Of a stretch of 53,113 nucleotides of DNA, positions 1 through 7,911 are shown piece by piece; the first letter of the stretch is position 1; each line of letters starts with the position of its first letter. Where the stretch lies: assembly GCA_947649205.1 (NCBI GenBank), contig CANSQM010000018.1, positions 1 to 53,113 on the forward strand, read 5' to 3'. The DNA comes from an uncultured Enterorhabdus sp. (GTDB lineage: Bacteria; Actinomycetota; Coriobacteriia; Coriobacteriales; Eggerthellaceae). The notes under the pieces were generated by a model that saw only the letters and a list, made by a program, of their open reading frames with translations, was not told where the DNA came from and ran no database searches. The position numbers were made by a program, and so were the translations under genes.

Positions 1-55
1 GAGCATCACCTTGCCAAGGTGAGGGTCGCGGGTTCGAATCCCGTTGTCCGCTCCA
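1..55 (+). tRNA. tRNA-Gly (GCC), 5' end outside window
   Basis: The first 55 bases match the 3' part of the complete tRNA-Gly at 210-285 base for base: anticodon arm with GCC, variable loop, TPsiC arm (GGTTCGAATCC) and an encoded CCA at 53-55. The acceptor 5' strand and D arm lie before the window. A strong hairpin follows. Confidence 0.95.
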
Positions 56-66
56 TTGTCATCAGA

Positions 67-100
67 AGGCCGGTCAGGCACTTGTTTGACCGGCCTTTTC
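67..100 (+). terminator. Intrinsic terminator between tRNA-Gly and tRNA-Cys
   Basis: An 11-bp stem (arms 67-77 and 87-97) closes a short loop and runs into TTTTC. It would end transcription of the upstream tRNA-Gly, so the Cys/Gly pair downstream may have its own promoter; none is obvious in the short gap. Confidence 0.75.
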
Positions 101-121
101 AATGACAGCCGCCAAGGAAAT

Positions 122-195
122 GGCGACGTGGCCAAGTGGTAAGGCAGAGGCCTGCAAAGCCTTCACCCCCGGTTCGAATCCGGGCGTCGCCTCCA
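122..195 (+). tRNA. tRNA-Cys (GCA)
   Basis: Complete cloverleaf. Acceptor GGCGACG (122-128) pairs with CGTCGCC (185-191), the anticodon GCA is at 154-156, the TPsiC loop is GGTTCGAATCC, and CCA is encoded at 193-195. It is followed after 14 bp by tRNA-Gly and is probably co-transcribed with it. Confidence 0.97.
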
Positions 196-209
196 ACCTT
201 GCACCAAAT

Positions 210-285
210 GCGGACATGGCTCAGCTGGTAGAGCATCACCTTGCCAAGGTGAGGGTCGCGGGTTCGAATCCCGTTGTCCGCTCCA
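210..285 (+). tRNA. tRNA-Gly (GCC), complete copy
   Basis: Acceptor GCGGACA (210-216) pairs with TGTCCGC (275-281), anticodon GCC is at 243-245, and CCA is encoded at 283-285. It is identical to the partial copy at the window start over all 55 shared bases, so this is a recent or gene-converted duplication around tRNA-Cys. Confidence 0.97.
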
Positions 286-293
286 GAACTTCC

Positions 294-320
294 AAGCTCC
301 CTGCGGGGAGCTTTTCTTTT
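294..320 (+). terminator. Terminator after the tRNA cluster
   Basis: AAGCTCCC ... GGGAGCTT hairpin with a short loop, followed by TTTTCTTTT. Classic intrinsic terminator placed directly behind tRNA-Gly. Confidence 0.85.
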
Positions 321-451
321 GCCCGGAGGTCCTGTTCCCGCTCGCGCAGTTCTCATGTTGTGCGGGTGCACAAATGACGCTGTGCGATGGGGCGTGCTGT
401 GCTATGCTGCCATCATCCAACGCGCAGTGCGCCCGAGGGCGAGGAGGGCCC

Positions 452-874
452 ATGGAGACGAAGCAGGTGAAGTGCCGCGAGTGCGGTCGGAAGGCCACGC
501 AGTATACGGGCTTGCTCCCGACGCGGGGAGTGGCCACGGTGCTGTTGGCCGGCATCGCCATCTACGTGGCGGGCATCTGGGTGCTCAGCGGCCTGGCCGC
601 CATGGCCGTGAGCGATCCGGCAGAGGCGGGCATGATGGACCTGCTGCTCGTGGTGGCGGTTCTCGTCACGGCGGCCACCATCGGGCTGCTCGTGTGGATG
701 TTCCGCCCCAAGCAGGGCACGGTGGCAGCGTGTTCCCATTGCGGGGCCCGCTACAATGTGGGGAAGATGCCGTCGTACCTGAAGGGGTGGAACTACGACA
801 AGATCGCTCCTTCCGCCCCCGCGTTGGAGGAGGGGGAGGAAGCTGGGGAAGTTGTGGAGACGGACGGCCGCTGA
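452..874 (+). CDS. Small zinc-ribbon membrane protein, function unknown
   Basis: 140 residues. The ATG at 452 is chosen because GAGGAGG sits just upstream; the reading frame is open further 5' but has no comparable ribosome site. A CxxC pair lies at residues 8 and 11. Two hydrophobic segments follow (about 27-52 and 61-84), then a second CxxC at 94 and 97. The layout suggests a split zinc ribbon whose two knuckles face the cytoplasm on either side of a membrane hairpin. The C-terminus is acidic. It stands alone between two tRNA loci with no operon partner, so the context gives no role. I do not recognise the family; calling it a gene rests on the ribosome site, codon use and the paired CxxC motifs. 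Confidence 0.75.
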   Translation: METKQVKCRECGRKATQYTGLLPTRGVATVLLAGIAIYVAGIWVLSGLAAMAVSDPAEAGMMDLLLVVAVLVTAATIGLLVWMFRPKQGTVAACSHCGARYNVGKMPSYLKGWNYDKIAPSAPALEEGEEAGEVVETDGR

Positions 875-894
875 GAATTCGCCGCAAATTTCCT

Positions 895-922
895 TTGACA
901 GCCCAGTGATTTCTGTTAAACT
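895..922 (+). promoter_or_regulatory. Promoter of tRNA-Val
   Basis: TTGACA at 895-900 and TAAACT at 917-922 with a 16-bp spacer. The start would fall near 929, about 35 bases before the tRNA. This is one of the best sigma-70-type promoters in the window. Confidence 0.7.
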
Positions 923-962
923 ACTAACTCGCTGCAACGGAGACGGGCAGCACACCCTGAAT

Positions 963-1037
<75 letters not shown>

Positions 1038-1046
1038 TGTATGTAG

Positions 1047-1078
1047 AAGCCGGAGGCACAGCGCCTCCGGCTTTTTTG
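1047..1078 (+). terminator. Terminator of tRNA-Val
   Basis: AGCCGGAGGC (1048-1057) pairs with GCCTCCGGCT (1063-1072), followed by TTTTTTG. Confidence 0.92.
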
Positions 1079-1170
1079 TTCGGATGGGCTCGTGGGCACC
1101 TTTCGCTGCCTAATTTGTAACGCAGCTGTTTCGGAGGGAAATTCCCCGCCGTTTGGCGAGAGGGGTCGGG

Positions 1171-1176
1171 TATTAT
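1171..1176 (+). promoter_or_regulatory. Candidate -10 of the amino-acid antiporter gene
   Basis: TATTAT lies 43 bp before the start codon of the downstream permease. No good -35 is seen at 16-18 bp, so this is a partial match only. Confidence 0.4.
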
Positions 1177-1218
1177 GGATGGCAATGCTGATTACCCCTA
1201 TCAAGGAGCTGCATCACC

Positions 1219-2715
1219 ATGAGCAAGGAAGCAGTGGTATCCGCCGGGGCCGAGGCGCCCCAATCCCAGGATGGCGTGACCAATCCGAACGGCATCGGCC
1301 TGTTCCGCATGGTCACCACCGTTATCACCCTCATCGTCGGCGCCGGCGTGTTCTCGCTGTCCGGCGATGCGGCGGCCGGTGGCGCGAGCGGCTGGGCCAT
1401 TCTCACGGCCTGGGGCATCTCCGCCGTCGGCGTGCTCTGCCTCGTCCTCACGTTCTTCGCGCTGTCCCGCGTGAAGCCCGATCTGAAGGGCGGCATCTAC
1501 ACCTACGCTGCCACGGGATTCGGCGACTTCCTCGGCTTCAGCAGCGCCTGGGGCTACTGGATCTCGGCTCTGCTGTGCACCGTGAGCTTCTCGGCCCTGC
1601 TGTTCGGGGCCCTGTCCTACTTCTTCCCCATCTTCGGCAACGGCACGAACATCTACGCCGTCATCGGCGCCTCGTGCATCATCTGGTTCTACGCCTTCCT
1701 CGTGAGCCGCGGCATCAGCGAGGTGACCCTCATCAACGCGGTCATCACCATCTCGAAGTTCGTGCCGCTGCTGGTGGGCATCGTCGCCATCATCTTCATC
1801 GGCGCCTTCAACCCCGATATCTTCATCGCGAACCTCACGACCGGCGCCGACCCGTCGCTGGCCTTCGTCGATCAGGTGCAGACGGCCATGATGGTCACCA
1901 TCTGGGTGTTCATCGGCATCGAGGGCGCCGTGGCCATCTCCGGCCGCGCCAAGAAGGCCAAGGACGTGGGCAAGGCCACCATCATCGCCTTCTGCTGCGT
2001 GCTCGCCCTGTACCTGACCGTCTCCATCCTCTCCATGGGCGTCATGCCCCTCTCGGAGCTGGCCACGCTGGAGAACCCGGCCCTGGCCTACGTGATGCAG
2101 GCGGCTGTGGGCGACTGGGGCGCCATCCTCATCAACTTCGCTGTGTCCCTGTCGCTCATCGGCGCCATGCTCGGCTATACCGTGCTGGCCAGCGAGTCGC
2201 CCTTCGAGGCGGCCGAGGAGGGCGTGTTCATCAAGGCCTTCACCAAGACCAACAAGAAGGGCGCCCCGGTGGTGACCCTCGTGGTGACGAACATCATCAT
2301 CGAGCTCTTCCTCATCACCTGGCTGTTCACCGATTCCACCTACCAGTTCTTCTACACGCTCTCGGCCGGCATGATTCTTCTGCCGTATCTGCTGTCGGCG
2401 GCCTACTTCGCGAAGGTGGCCTTCAAGGAGCCCGAGGCCTTCCGCGGTCGTCTGAGCGGTCCTTTGCTCCTGTGGCGCATCCTGGGATGCGTGGGCGTGG
2501 TCTATAGCCTGTTCCTCTCCTGGGCCGCCGGCGTGCTCGGCGTCATCCTCATGTGCCTGCTCTACGTTCCCGGCGTTGTCATGTACATCTGGGGGAAGCG
2601 GGAGCGCGGCGAGAAGTACTTCCAGAGCACGCTCGACAAGGTGGTGCTCGCCATCATGGTGCTGGCCGCCTGCCTGTCCATCTACCTGCTCGTGACCACG
2701 CCGGGCCTCGTGTAG
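1219..2715 (+). CDS. APC-superfamily amino-acid permease, arginine/ornithine antiporter-like
   Basis: 498 residues, about twelve hydrophobic segments after a polar 26-residue N-terminus. The first helix carries the APC unwound-helix signature (VGAGVFSLSG), and the KGGIYTYA stretch fits the basic amino-acid/polyamine antiporter (APA) branch that includes ArcD-type arginine/ornithine and lysine/cadaverine exchangers. AAGGAG precedes the ATG. No arcA, arcB, arcC or decarboxylase gene is next to it, so the substrate pair is not settled by context. It is a single-gene unit: a tRNA terminator lies upstream and a hairpin downstream. Family assignment is firm; arginine/ornithine specificity is an inference. 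Confidence 0.85.
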   Translation: MSKEAVVSAGAEAPQSQDGVTNPNGIGLFRMVTTVITLIVGAGVFSLSGDAAAGGASGWAILTAWGISAVGVLCLVLTFFALSRVKPDLKGGIYTYAATGFGDFLGFSSAWGYWISALLCTVSFSALLFGALSYFFPIFGNGTNIYAVIGASCIIWFYAFLVSRGISEVTLINAVITISKFVPLLVGIVAIIFIGAFNPDIFIANLTTGADPSLAFVDQVQTAMMVTIWVFIGIEGAVAISGRAKKAKDVGKATIIAFCCVLALYLTVSILSMGVMPLSELATLENPALAYVMQAAVGDWGAILINFAVSLSLIGAMLGYTVLASESPFEAAEEGVFIKAFTKTNKKGAPVVTLVVTNIIIELFLITWLFTDSTYQFFYTLSAGMILLPYLLSAAYFAKVAFKEPEAFRGRLSGPLLLWRILGCVGVVYSLFLSWAAGVLGVILMCLLYVPGVVMYIWGKRERGEKYFQSTLDKVVLAIMVLAACLSIYLLVTTPGLV

Positions 2716-2746
2716 CCTCCGATTCATCTTCCAGCGCGCAACGAAC

Positions 2747-2776
2747 AGCGGCCCCGACGTTTGTCGGGGCCGCTTC
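2747..2776. terminator. Hairpin between the convergent permease and lipid kinase genes
   Basis: 12-bp perfect stem (2747-2758 with 2763-2774) and a four-base loop. Only a weak T run follows. It probably terminates the permease transcript. Confidence 0.7.
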
Positions 2777-2861
2777 TGCGTTCGGTATCGGTTGCGGAAG
2801 GGGGTTGCGGGGGTCGGGCGGTGGCGCGGCCGCGGGGTCCGGGAGGCCGGGGCCGCCGATC

Positions 2862-3803
2862 CTAGTCGTCCAGGCGCAGGGGCTCGGCACTCTCCTCTCC
2901 GTAGAGGGCGAGGCACTCTTCGCTCACGACGAAGCGGGCGGCCTCGGGAAGCATCCGGGCGGTGAAGGGGGTTGTGGTGCCGGTCACCTCGCCGTCGAAC
3001 TGCACGGCCAGGGGAGGGTCGGCGACCACGGTCACCTCACGCCCGCGGTGCACCTCCAGGCTCCCGGGCCGGGCGGGGAACTCGCCGCCGCGGTCGAGCA
3101 TGCAGCTGAGCAGGGCGGGGATGAGCCCTACGGCATCGTGGGTGTTCATGACCACGATGTCGAACATGCCGTCCCGGGGCTTGTTCTCATGGATAAGGGA
3201 GATGTCGAACTGGAGCTTCGAGAAGTTCACCACGAGCACGCCCACGCCCTGGGTCTCGACAGTCTCGCCGTCGATAGTCAGCGTGATTTGGGAGAATTGC
3301 GGGGCCGGGTTGGCGACGGCCGAGGTGAAGTAGGCCATGGGTCCCAAGAGCTTCTTGGAGGCCTCGGCCCCCTGCATGATGGTGGCGTCGTAGCCGGCCC
3401 CGGCGATCATGGTGAAGCCGAAGTGCTCGCCGTCGGCCAGCTCGATCTCGCCGATGTCGAAGTCCATGAGCAGGCTCTCGCGCATGAGCTTCGCCAGGGC
3501 ATGGGGCTCGGCCGGCGAGGCGAGGTTCAGCGCCAGCAGGTTCGCGGTGCCGGCGGGGAAGGGCAGAAGGGGAATGCCCGTCTCGGCCAAGAGGTAGGCA
3601 GCGGTGGCCACGGTGCCATCGCCGCCGGCGGCCACGACGGCGTCGAAGTCCTCGGCATCGTGGAGGAACCCGGCCAGATCGGTGCAGCCGCTCGTGCAGC
3701 GCACGCAGATCTCGTCGCCGTCCTCGCTGAAGGCGCGCATGAAGTCGTAGATGGCACCGTCGCGGAAGCCCGAGGACAGATTGTTAACGATGAGCAGTTT
3801 CAC
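2862..3803 (-). CDS. Diacylglycerol kinase-family lipid kinase (DagK/YegS type)
   Basis: 313 residues from a GTG with AAAGG upstream. The family's nucleotide-binding motif GGDGTVA is near residue 60, followed by PFPAGTANLLA near residue 83, which matches the lipid-kinase catalytic domain (PF00781). The C-terminal half fits the beta-sandwich lid. Members phosphorylate diacylglycerol, sphingoid bases or undecaprenol; the lipid cannot be told here. There is no membrane segment, so it is a peripheral cytoplasmic enzyme. It is divergent from the RNase D gene with only 67 bp between the two starts, so the promoters must lie close together or overlap. Confidence 0.88.
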   Translation of the reverse strand: MKLLIVNNLSSGFRDGAIYDFMRAFSEDGDEICVRCTSGCTDLAGFLHDAEDFDAVVAAGGDGTVATAAYLLAETGIPLLPFPAGTANLLALNLASPAEPHALAKLMRESLLMDFDIGEIELADGEHFGFTMIAGAGYDATIMQGAEASKKLLGPMAYFTSAVANPAPQFSQITLTIDGETVETQGVGVLVVNFSKLQFDISLIHENKPRDGMFDIVVMNTHDAVGLIPALLSCMLDRGGEFPARPGSLEVHRGREVTVVADPPLAVQFDGEVTGTTTPFTARMLPEAARFVVSEECLALYGEESAEPLRLDD

Positions 3804-3870
3804 ACAATTCCTTTCCCTTTGCTATCATGGGATGGTACTACAACGCAGACCCCAAGGAACAAGGACCGAC

Positions 3871-5022
3871 GTGGAATACATTGCGAACCAAGAAAACCTC
3901 GAGGCCTTCGTCCGCCGCGCCCGCTCCTCGGCGGTGCTGGCCGTCGATACGGAATTCTTGCGCGAGAAGACCTACTACGCGAACCTGTGCCTACTGCAGC
4001 TGGCCACCGACACCGAGGTGGCCGTGGTGGACCCCTTCGCCATCGAGGACCTCTCGGTGCTCGTGCCCCTCATGGAGGATCCCTCCATCGTGAAGCTCTT
4101 CCATGCAGCCGGCCAGGATCTGGAGATCATCTACCGCGAGCTCGGCGTGCTGCCGAGCCCCGTGTTCGACACCCAGGTGGCCGCGGCGCTGCTCGGCCAC
4201 ACCCAGCAGATCGGCTACGGGCCCCTCGTGCACAGTGTGTGCGGGGTGAGCCTGAAGAAGAGCGACTCGTTCACCGACTGGTCGCGCCGGCCCCTGTCCG
4301 ACTCCCAGCTGGATTACGCGGCCGATGACGTGATCTACCTGCCGAAGATGTACCGCATCATGCGGGAGCGCCTCGAGGCGAAGGGGCGCCTCGATTGGCT
4401 CGACAACGATTTCGCCGCCCTGTCCGACCCAGCCAACTACGTCTGCGATGTCGCCTCCCGCTTCAAGCGGCTCAAGCGGGTGGGGCAGCTCAACCGCCGC
4501 CAGTTGTCGGCCGCCCGGGAGGTGGCCTCCTGGCGCGAGCTGACGGCTCAGGCCCGCGATCTGCCCCGCAAGTGGGTGCTCACCGATGAGCAGGTGGTGG
4601 AGGCCTGCCGCCGCGAGGCCCGCACCATCGACGAGCTGTTCATGGTGCGCGGCATGCGCGAGAAGCTGTGCACCCGCGATGCCCGGGCCGTGGTGGCCGC
4701 CCTCGTGCGCGGCCTGGACGCGCCGCCCGAGCAGTGGCCCGAGCTGGACAAGTCCCTGAAGAGCGAGCCCAATGTGGATGCCGAGCTGGATCTCATGGAG
4801 GCCCTCGTGCGCCTGCGGGCCCGCGAGAACGACATAGCCATGCAGACCCTGGCGAGCCACGGCGAGCTCGCCCGCGTGGCCCGGGGCTACCGGACCGACA
4901 TCGACGTGCTCAAGGGCTGGCGCCGGGCCATCATCGGGGAGGAGCTGCTCGATCTGCTTGCTGGCAAGCTCGCCCTCTCCCTGGGCCCCGACGGCCTCAT
5001 CGTGACTCGCGTAGGGGAGTAG
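3871..5022 (+). CDS. rnd: Ribonuclease D
   Basis: 383 residues. The start is taken as the GTG at 3871 behind AAGGAACAAGGA; the frame is open further upstream but that part does not align with the family. The DEDDy 3'-5' exonuclease domain (about 1-170) has VDTEF (DxE), HAAGQDLEII and YAADDVIYL with the final Tyr-x3-Asp. One or two HRDC domains follow (about 205-380). RNase D trims tRNA and other structured RNA 3' ends. Encoded alone, with a large hairpin behind it. Confidence 0.9.
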   Translation: MEYIANQENLEAFVRRARSSAVLAVDTEFLREKTYYANLCLLQLATDTEVAVVDPFAIEDLSVLVPLMEDPSIVKLFHAAGQDLEIIYRELGVLPSPVFDTQVAAALLGHTQQIGYGPLVHSVCGVSLKKSDSFTDWSRRPLSDSQLDYAADDVIYLPKMYRIMRERLEAKGRLDWLDNDFAALSDPANYVCDVASRFKRLKRVGQLNRRQLSAAREVASWRELTAQARDLPRKWVLTDEQVVEACRREARTIDELFMVRGMREKLCTRDARAVVAALVRGLDAPPEQWPELDKSLKSEPNVDAELDLMEALVRLRARENDIAMQTLASHGELARVARGYRTDIDVLKGWRRAIIGEELLDLLAGKLALSLGPDGLIVTRVGE

Positions 5023-5088
5023 GGGCGCTTCGCGGCAGTGACTGGCGAGGGGAGCGGCGGGGAGGCCCCGCGCGCAGATTCCGCAGTC

Positions 5089-5129
5089 TCGGAAAAAAGG
5101 GGTGTAAAATCCCCACACCCTTTTTCCGA
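5089..5129 (+). terminator. Long hairpin after rnd
   Basis: TCGGAAAAAAGGGGTGT (5089-5105) pairs with ACACCCTTTTTCCGA (5115-5129) with two one-base bulges. The descending arm carries a five-T run but it lies inside the stem. Likely a terminator. It is unusually A/T-rich compared with its surroundings. Confidence 0.65.
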
Positions 5130-5254
5130 AAGCGAGGACTTGTTTGAGCACGGGGTCTCCCCGCCGCTCCCGGACGGGGCTTCCCACTTGCGCCATCGGT
5201 TACGAAGGTTTCACATATTTCGGCGCGAGGGGCCCCGGCCGCCGCTTCCTTCCC

Positions 5255-5260
5255 TATAAT
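5255..5260 (+). promoter_or_regulatory. -10 element before the Zn peptidase gene
   Basis: A perfect TATAAT, 46 bp before the chosen ATG. No recognisable -35 at the usual distance. Confidence 0.45.
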
Positions 5261-5306
5261 AGCCTCCAAATAATTCGGACACATGTTCCCAAGGAGTGAG
5301 AGAACT

Positions 5307-5990
5307 ATGATGGTACCTATGATGCCCATGAACAGCAGCTACCTTATGCTGGTGGTGGTCACCCTCATCATCGGCCTGGGGGCCCAGTGGTACGTGAACC
5401 ACAAGCTGAAAACCTACAGTCACGTGGCCAATTCCACGGGGCTCACGGGCTCTGAAGCGGCCCGGCAGATGCTCGCCTACTACGGCATCAGCAATGTGCA
5501 GGTGTTCCGCGGCGGCCCGGGCCAGGACTACTTCGACCCGCGCAGCAATTCCGTGACCCTGTCGCCGGAGGCCTACGACGGCCGCACCATCACGGCCACG
5601 GCCACGGCCTGCCACGAGGTGGGCCATGCCTGCCAGTTCGCCCAGGACTACACCCCCATGAAGATCCGCGGCGCCATCGTGCCGGCAGTGAACCTGGCCT
5701 CCAACGCGTGGATATTCCTGCTCATGGCCGGCATCTTCTTGAACATCGCGGGGCTCACCACGGCCGCCATCATCATGTACGCCGTGGTGGTGCTCTTCCA
5801 GCTGGTCACGCTGCCGGTGGAGTTCAACGCCTCTCAGCGGGCCATGGTGTACATGGGCCAGATCGGCCTGCCGGCGCAAGAGCGCAAGGGTGCCTTCGAC
5901 GTGCTGCGCGCCTGCGCCTTCACCTACCTGGCCGCCGCCCTCACCTCGGTGCTCCAGCTGCTGTGGCTGCTGAACCAGCGCGAGGACTAG
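5307..5990 (+). CDS. Membrane neutral zinc metallopeptidase (YugP/COG2738 family)
   Basis: 227 residues. The ATG at 5307 is 10 bases after AAGGAG; an in-frame ATG at 5283 lies before the ribosome site and is rejected. Helix 1 is at about 10-32. The zinc motif CHEVGHACQ (HExxH) follows near residue 105, then two or three helices (about 135-185 and near the C-terminus). The family is related to membrane proteases with cytoplasmic or membrane-face active sites; its substrate is unknown. It lies just upstream of xseA (a 19-bp gap) and may be co-transcribed with it. Confidence 0.85.
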   Translation: MMVPMMPMNSSYLMLVVVTLIIGLGAQWYVNHKLKTYSHVANSTGLTGSEAARQMLAYYGISNVQVFRGGPGQDYFDPRSNSVTLSPEAYDGRTITATATACHEVGHACQFAQDYTPMKIRGAIVPAVNLASNAWIFLLMAGIFLNIAGLTTAAIIMYAVVVLFQLVTLPVEFNASQRAMVYMGQIGLPAQERKGAFDVLRACAFTYLAAALTSVLQLLWLLNQRED

Positions 5991-6009
5991 CGGGCCTGGG
6001 GGAGTCGTC

Positions 6010-7446
6010 ATGGGCGAGCGGAATATGACGGGCTCCGAGGGCTCCGAGGGCCCGGACGAGGAGGCTCCGGCCGCCCTGTCGGTATCGGCGGCCATGGGGC
6101 TTGCCAAGGGTGCCCTGGAGTCGGTCGTCGTGCGCCTGGTGGGCGAGGTCTCCGAGCTGAGCGACAAGCCCGGCTACAAGGCCGTCTACTTCACGGTGAA
6201 GGACGAGAAGGCCTCGCTGCCCTGCATGATGTGGATGAATCGCTACCAGGCCGCCGGTGTGCCCCTGGCCGTGGGCTCGCTCGTGGAGATGACGGGGCGC
6301 TTCTCGCTGTACGCGGCCAAGGGGCGCATGAACTTCGACGTGTTCACCATCGCCCTGGCCGGGGAGGGGCAGCTGCGCCTCCAGGTGGCGAACTTGGCCC
6401 GGGAGCTGGAGGCCATGGGGCTCATGGCCGCCGAGCGCAAGCGGCCGCTGCCGCCCTATCCCCAGACCGTGGGCATCGTCACCTCGCCACGGGGCAGCGT
6501 CATCCACGACATGCTGCGCACCCTGCGCCGCCGCTACCCGCTGGCGAAGGTGCTCGTGGCCGGCGTGCCCGTGGAGGGGCCCGGTGCCGCCGATGCCATG
6601 GTGGACGGCCTGGCGAAGGTGGTGTTCGGAGGCGCCGAGGTGGTGCTTCTGGGCCGCGGCGGTGGCTCCTTCGAGGATCTCATGCCCTTCAACGACCGCC
6701 GCCTCGCCCGCACCATCGCCGCCTGTCCCGTGCCCGTGGTCACGGGCATCGGCCATGAGCCGGATACCACCATCGCCGACTTGGTGGCCGACGTGCGGGC
6801 GAGCACGCCCACGGCAGCGGCCGAGGCCGTGGCCCCCACCCGTCAGGAGACCGATGGCCGGCTCGCGAGCCTCGGCCAGCGCCTCGGCCGCAGCATGGAG
6901 CTGCGGCTGACCGGTGCCGCCCGCTCGGTGGAGCGCATCGCCGCCCTGTCGCTGTTCCGCGAGCCGGAGCGGCTGTTCGACGGCGAGGCCCTGGCCTTGG
7001 ACGACCTGGCCGGCCGCCTCTCCCGGGCGCTGCCCGCGATGCTGCGGGAGGACCGCCACCGGGTGGGCCTTCTGGCCGCGGGGCTTGGGCGCATGCTCCC
7101 CGGCGCCCTGGCCGGCCCTGCGGCCGCGGTGGCCGCTTCCCGCGACCGTCTCGCCGTGCGGGGCGCCACCCTGACCGACCGCTTCGCCGGGCAGATCGCG
7201 GCGGATCGCCAGCGCCTGCTGGGGGCAGCCGAGCACATGGCCGACCCCTTCCGCAGCGCCCTGTCGGTGAACGCCGCCCGTCTGCACGACCTGTCGCCGC
7301 TCACGGTGCTCGCCCGCGGCTACGCCATCGCCCGGGACGGGGAGGGGGCCGTCGTGCGCTCGACGGCCCAGGTGGAGCCCGGAGCCCCCCTCACGGTGAC
7401 CGTGGCCGACGGCGCCATCGACTGCGTGGTGGAGGGCACCCGCTGA
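6010..7446 (+). CDS. xseA: Exodeoxyribonuclease VII large subunit
   Basis: 478 residues, GGGGGAG upstream. The N-terminal OB-fold is at about 25-125, then the catalytic domain with the diagnostic GRGGGSFEDLMPFN (about 217-230) and TGIGHEPDTTIADLVAD. A long, alanine- and arginine-rich helical C-terminus, typical for the family, follows. With XseB it degrades single-stranded DNA to oligonucleotides. xseB follows 81 bp downstream in the usual order. The first 20 residues are Gly/Glu/Ser-rich and probably disordered. Confidence 0.95.
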   Translation: MGERNMTGSEGSEGPDEEAPAALSVSAAMGLAKGALESVVVRLVGEVSELSDKPGYKAVYFTVKDEKASLPCMMWMNRYQAAGVPLAVGSLVEMTGRFSLYAAKGRMNFDVFTIALAGEGQLRLQVANLARELEAMGLMAAERKRPLPPYPQTVGIVTSPRGSVIHDMLRTLRRRYPLAKVLVAGVPVEGPGAADAMVDGLAKVVFGGAEVVLLGRGGGSFEDLMPFNDRRLARTIAACPVPVVTGIGHEPDTTIADLVADVRASTPTAAAEAVAPTRQETDGRLASLGQRLGRSMELRLTGAARSVERIAALSLFREPERLFDGEALALDDLAGRLSRALPAMLREDRHRVGLLAAGLGRMLPGALAGPAAAVAASRDRLAVRGATLTDRFAGQIAADRQRLLGAAEHMADPFRSALSVNAARLHDLSPLTVLARGYAIARDGEGAVVRSTAQVEPGAPLTVTVADGAIDCVVEGTR

Positions 7447-7527
7447 TACCCGGTGCCGACGCGCCGGCCCCGGGCCGCGCCCCGGGGCCGCGATGAGACG
7501 AGAACCTTCGCTCAGAAAGGAAGAACG

Positions 7528-7803
7528 ATGACCGATACCGAGAAGATCGCCGAGGAGGGCGCTCCCCGCGCCGTCGAGGCGCTGACGTTCCGCGAGGCCT
7601 TGGCGGAGCTGGAGTCCATCGTGGCCGTGCTGGAGAGCAACACCCTGGAATTGGAGGACAGCCTGGCCGCCTACGAGCGCGGCGTGGCGCTCTTGGGATC
7701 GCTCCAGAAGCGCTTGGCCGGGGCCGAGCAGCAGGTGGAGGTGCTCATGGGCGAGCTTGTGGCCGCTCCCACCGACGAGGAGCGCGACACCACCCTGTCC
7801 TAG
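7528..7803 (+). CDS. xseB: Exodeoxyribonuclease VII small subunit
   Basis: 91 residues. The ATG at 7528 follows AAAGGAAGAACG. The core (about 15-70) has the XseB pattern LxFxEALAELExIVxxLE...LELEDSLxxYERG. About 15 acidic N-terminal residues and an acidic tail are extra. It forms the helical small subunits around XseA. The 81-bp gap to xseA is GC-rich, with no clear promoter, so one transcript is likely. Confidence 0.94.
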   Translation: MTDTEKIAEEGAPRAVEALTFREALAELESIVAVLESNTLELEDSLAAYERGVALLGSLQKRLAGAEQQVEVLMGELVAAPTDEERDTTLS

Positions 7804-7874
7804 GGCAATCGGTCAGCGGCAGCCCGCTCGCCGATGAGGTTCCGCCCGCGCTCGGGCCGCCCTTTCCGTACTCC

Positions 7875-7880
7875 TAGAAT
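7875..7880 (+). promoter_or_regulatory. -10 element before ackA
   Basis: TAGAAT, 31 bp before the ackA start; no good -35 is seen. The gap also holds a very strong ribosome site, TAGGAGGT. Confidence 0.4.
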
Positions 7881-7911
7881 AGGTCAATACCCATTGATTA
7901 GGAGGTAAGTC

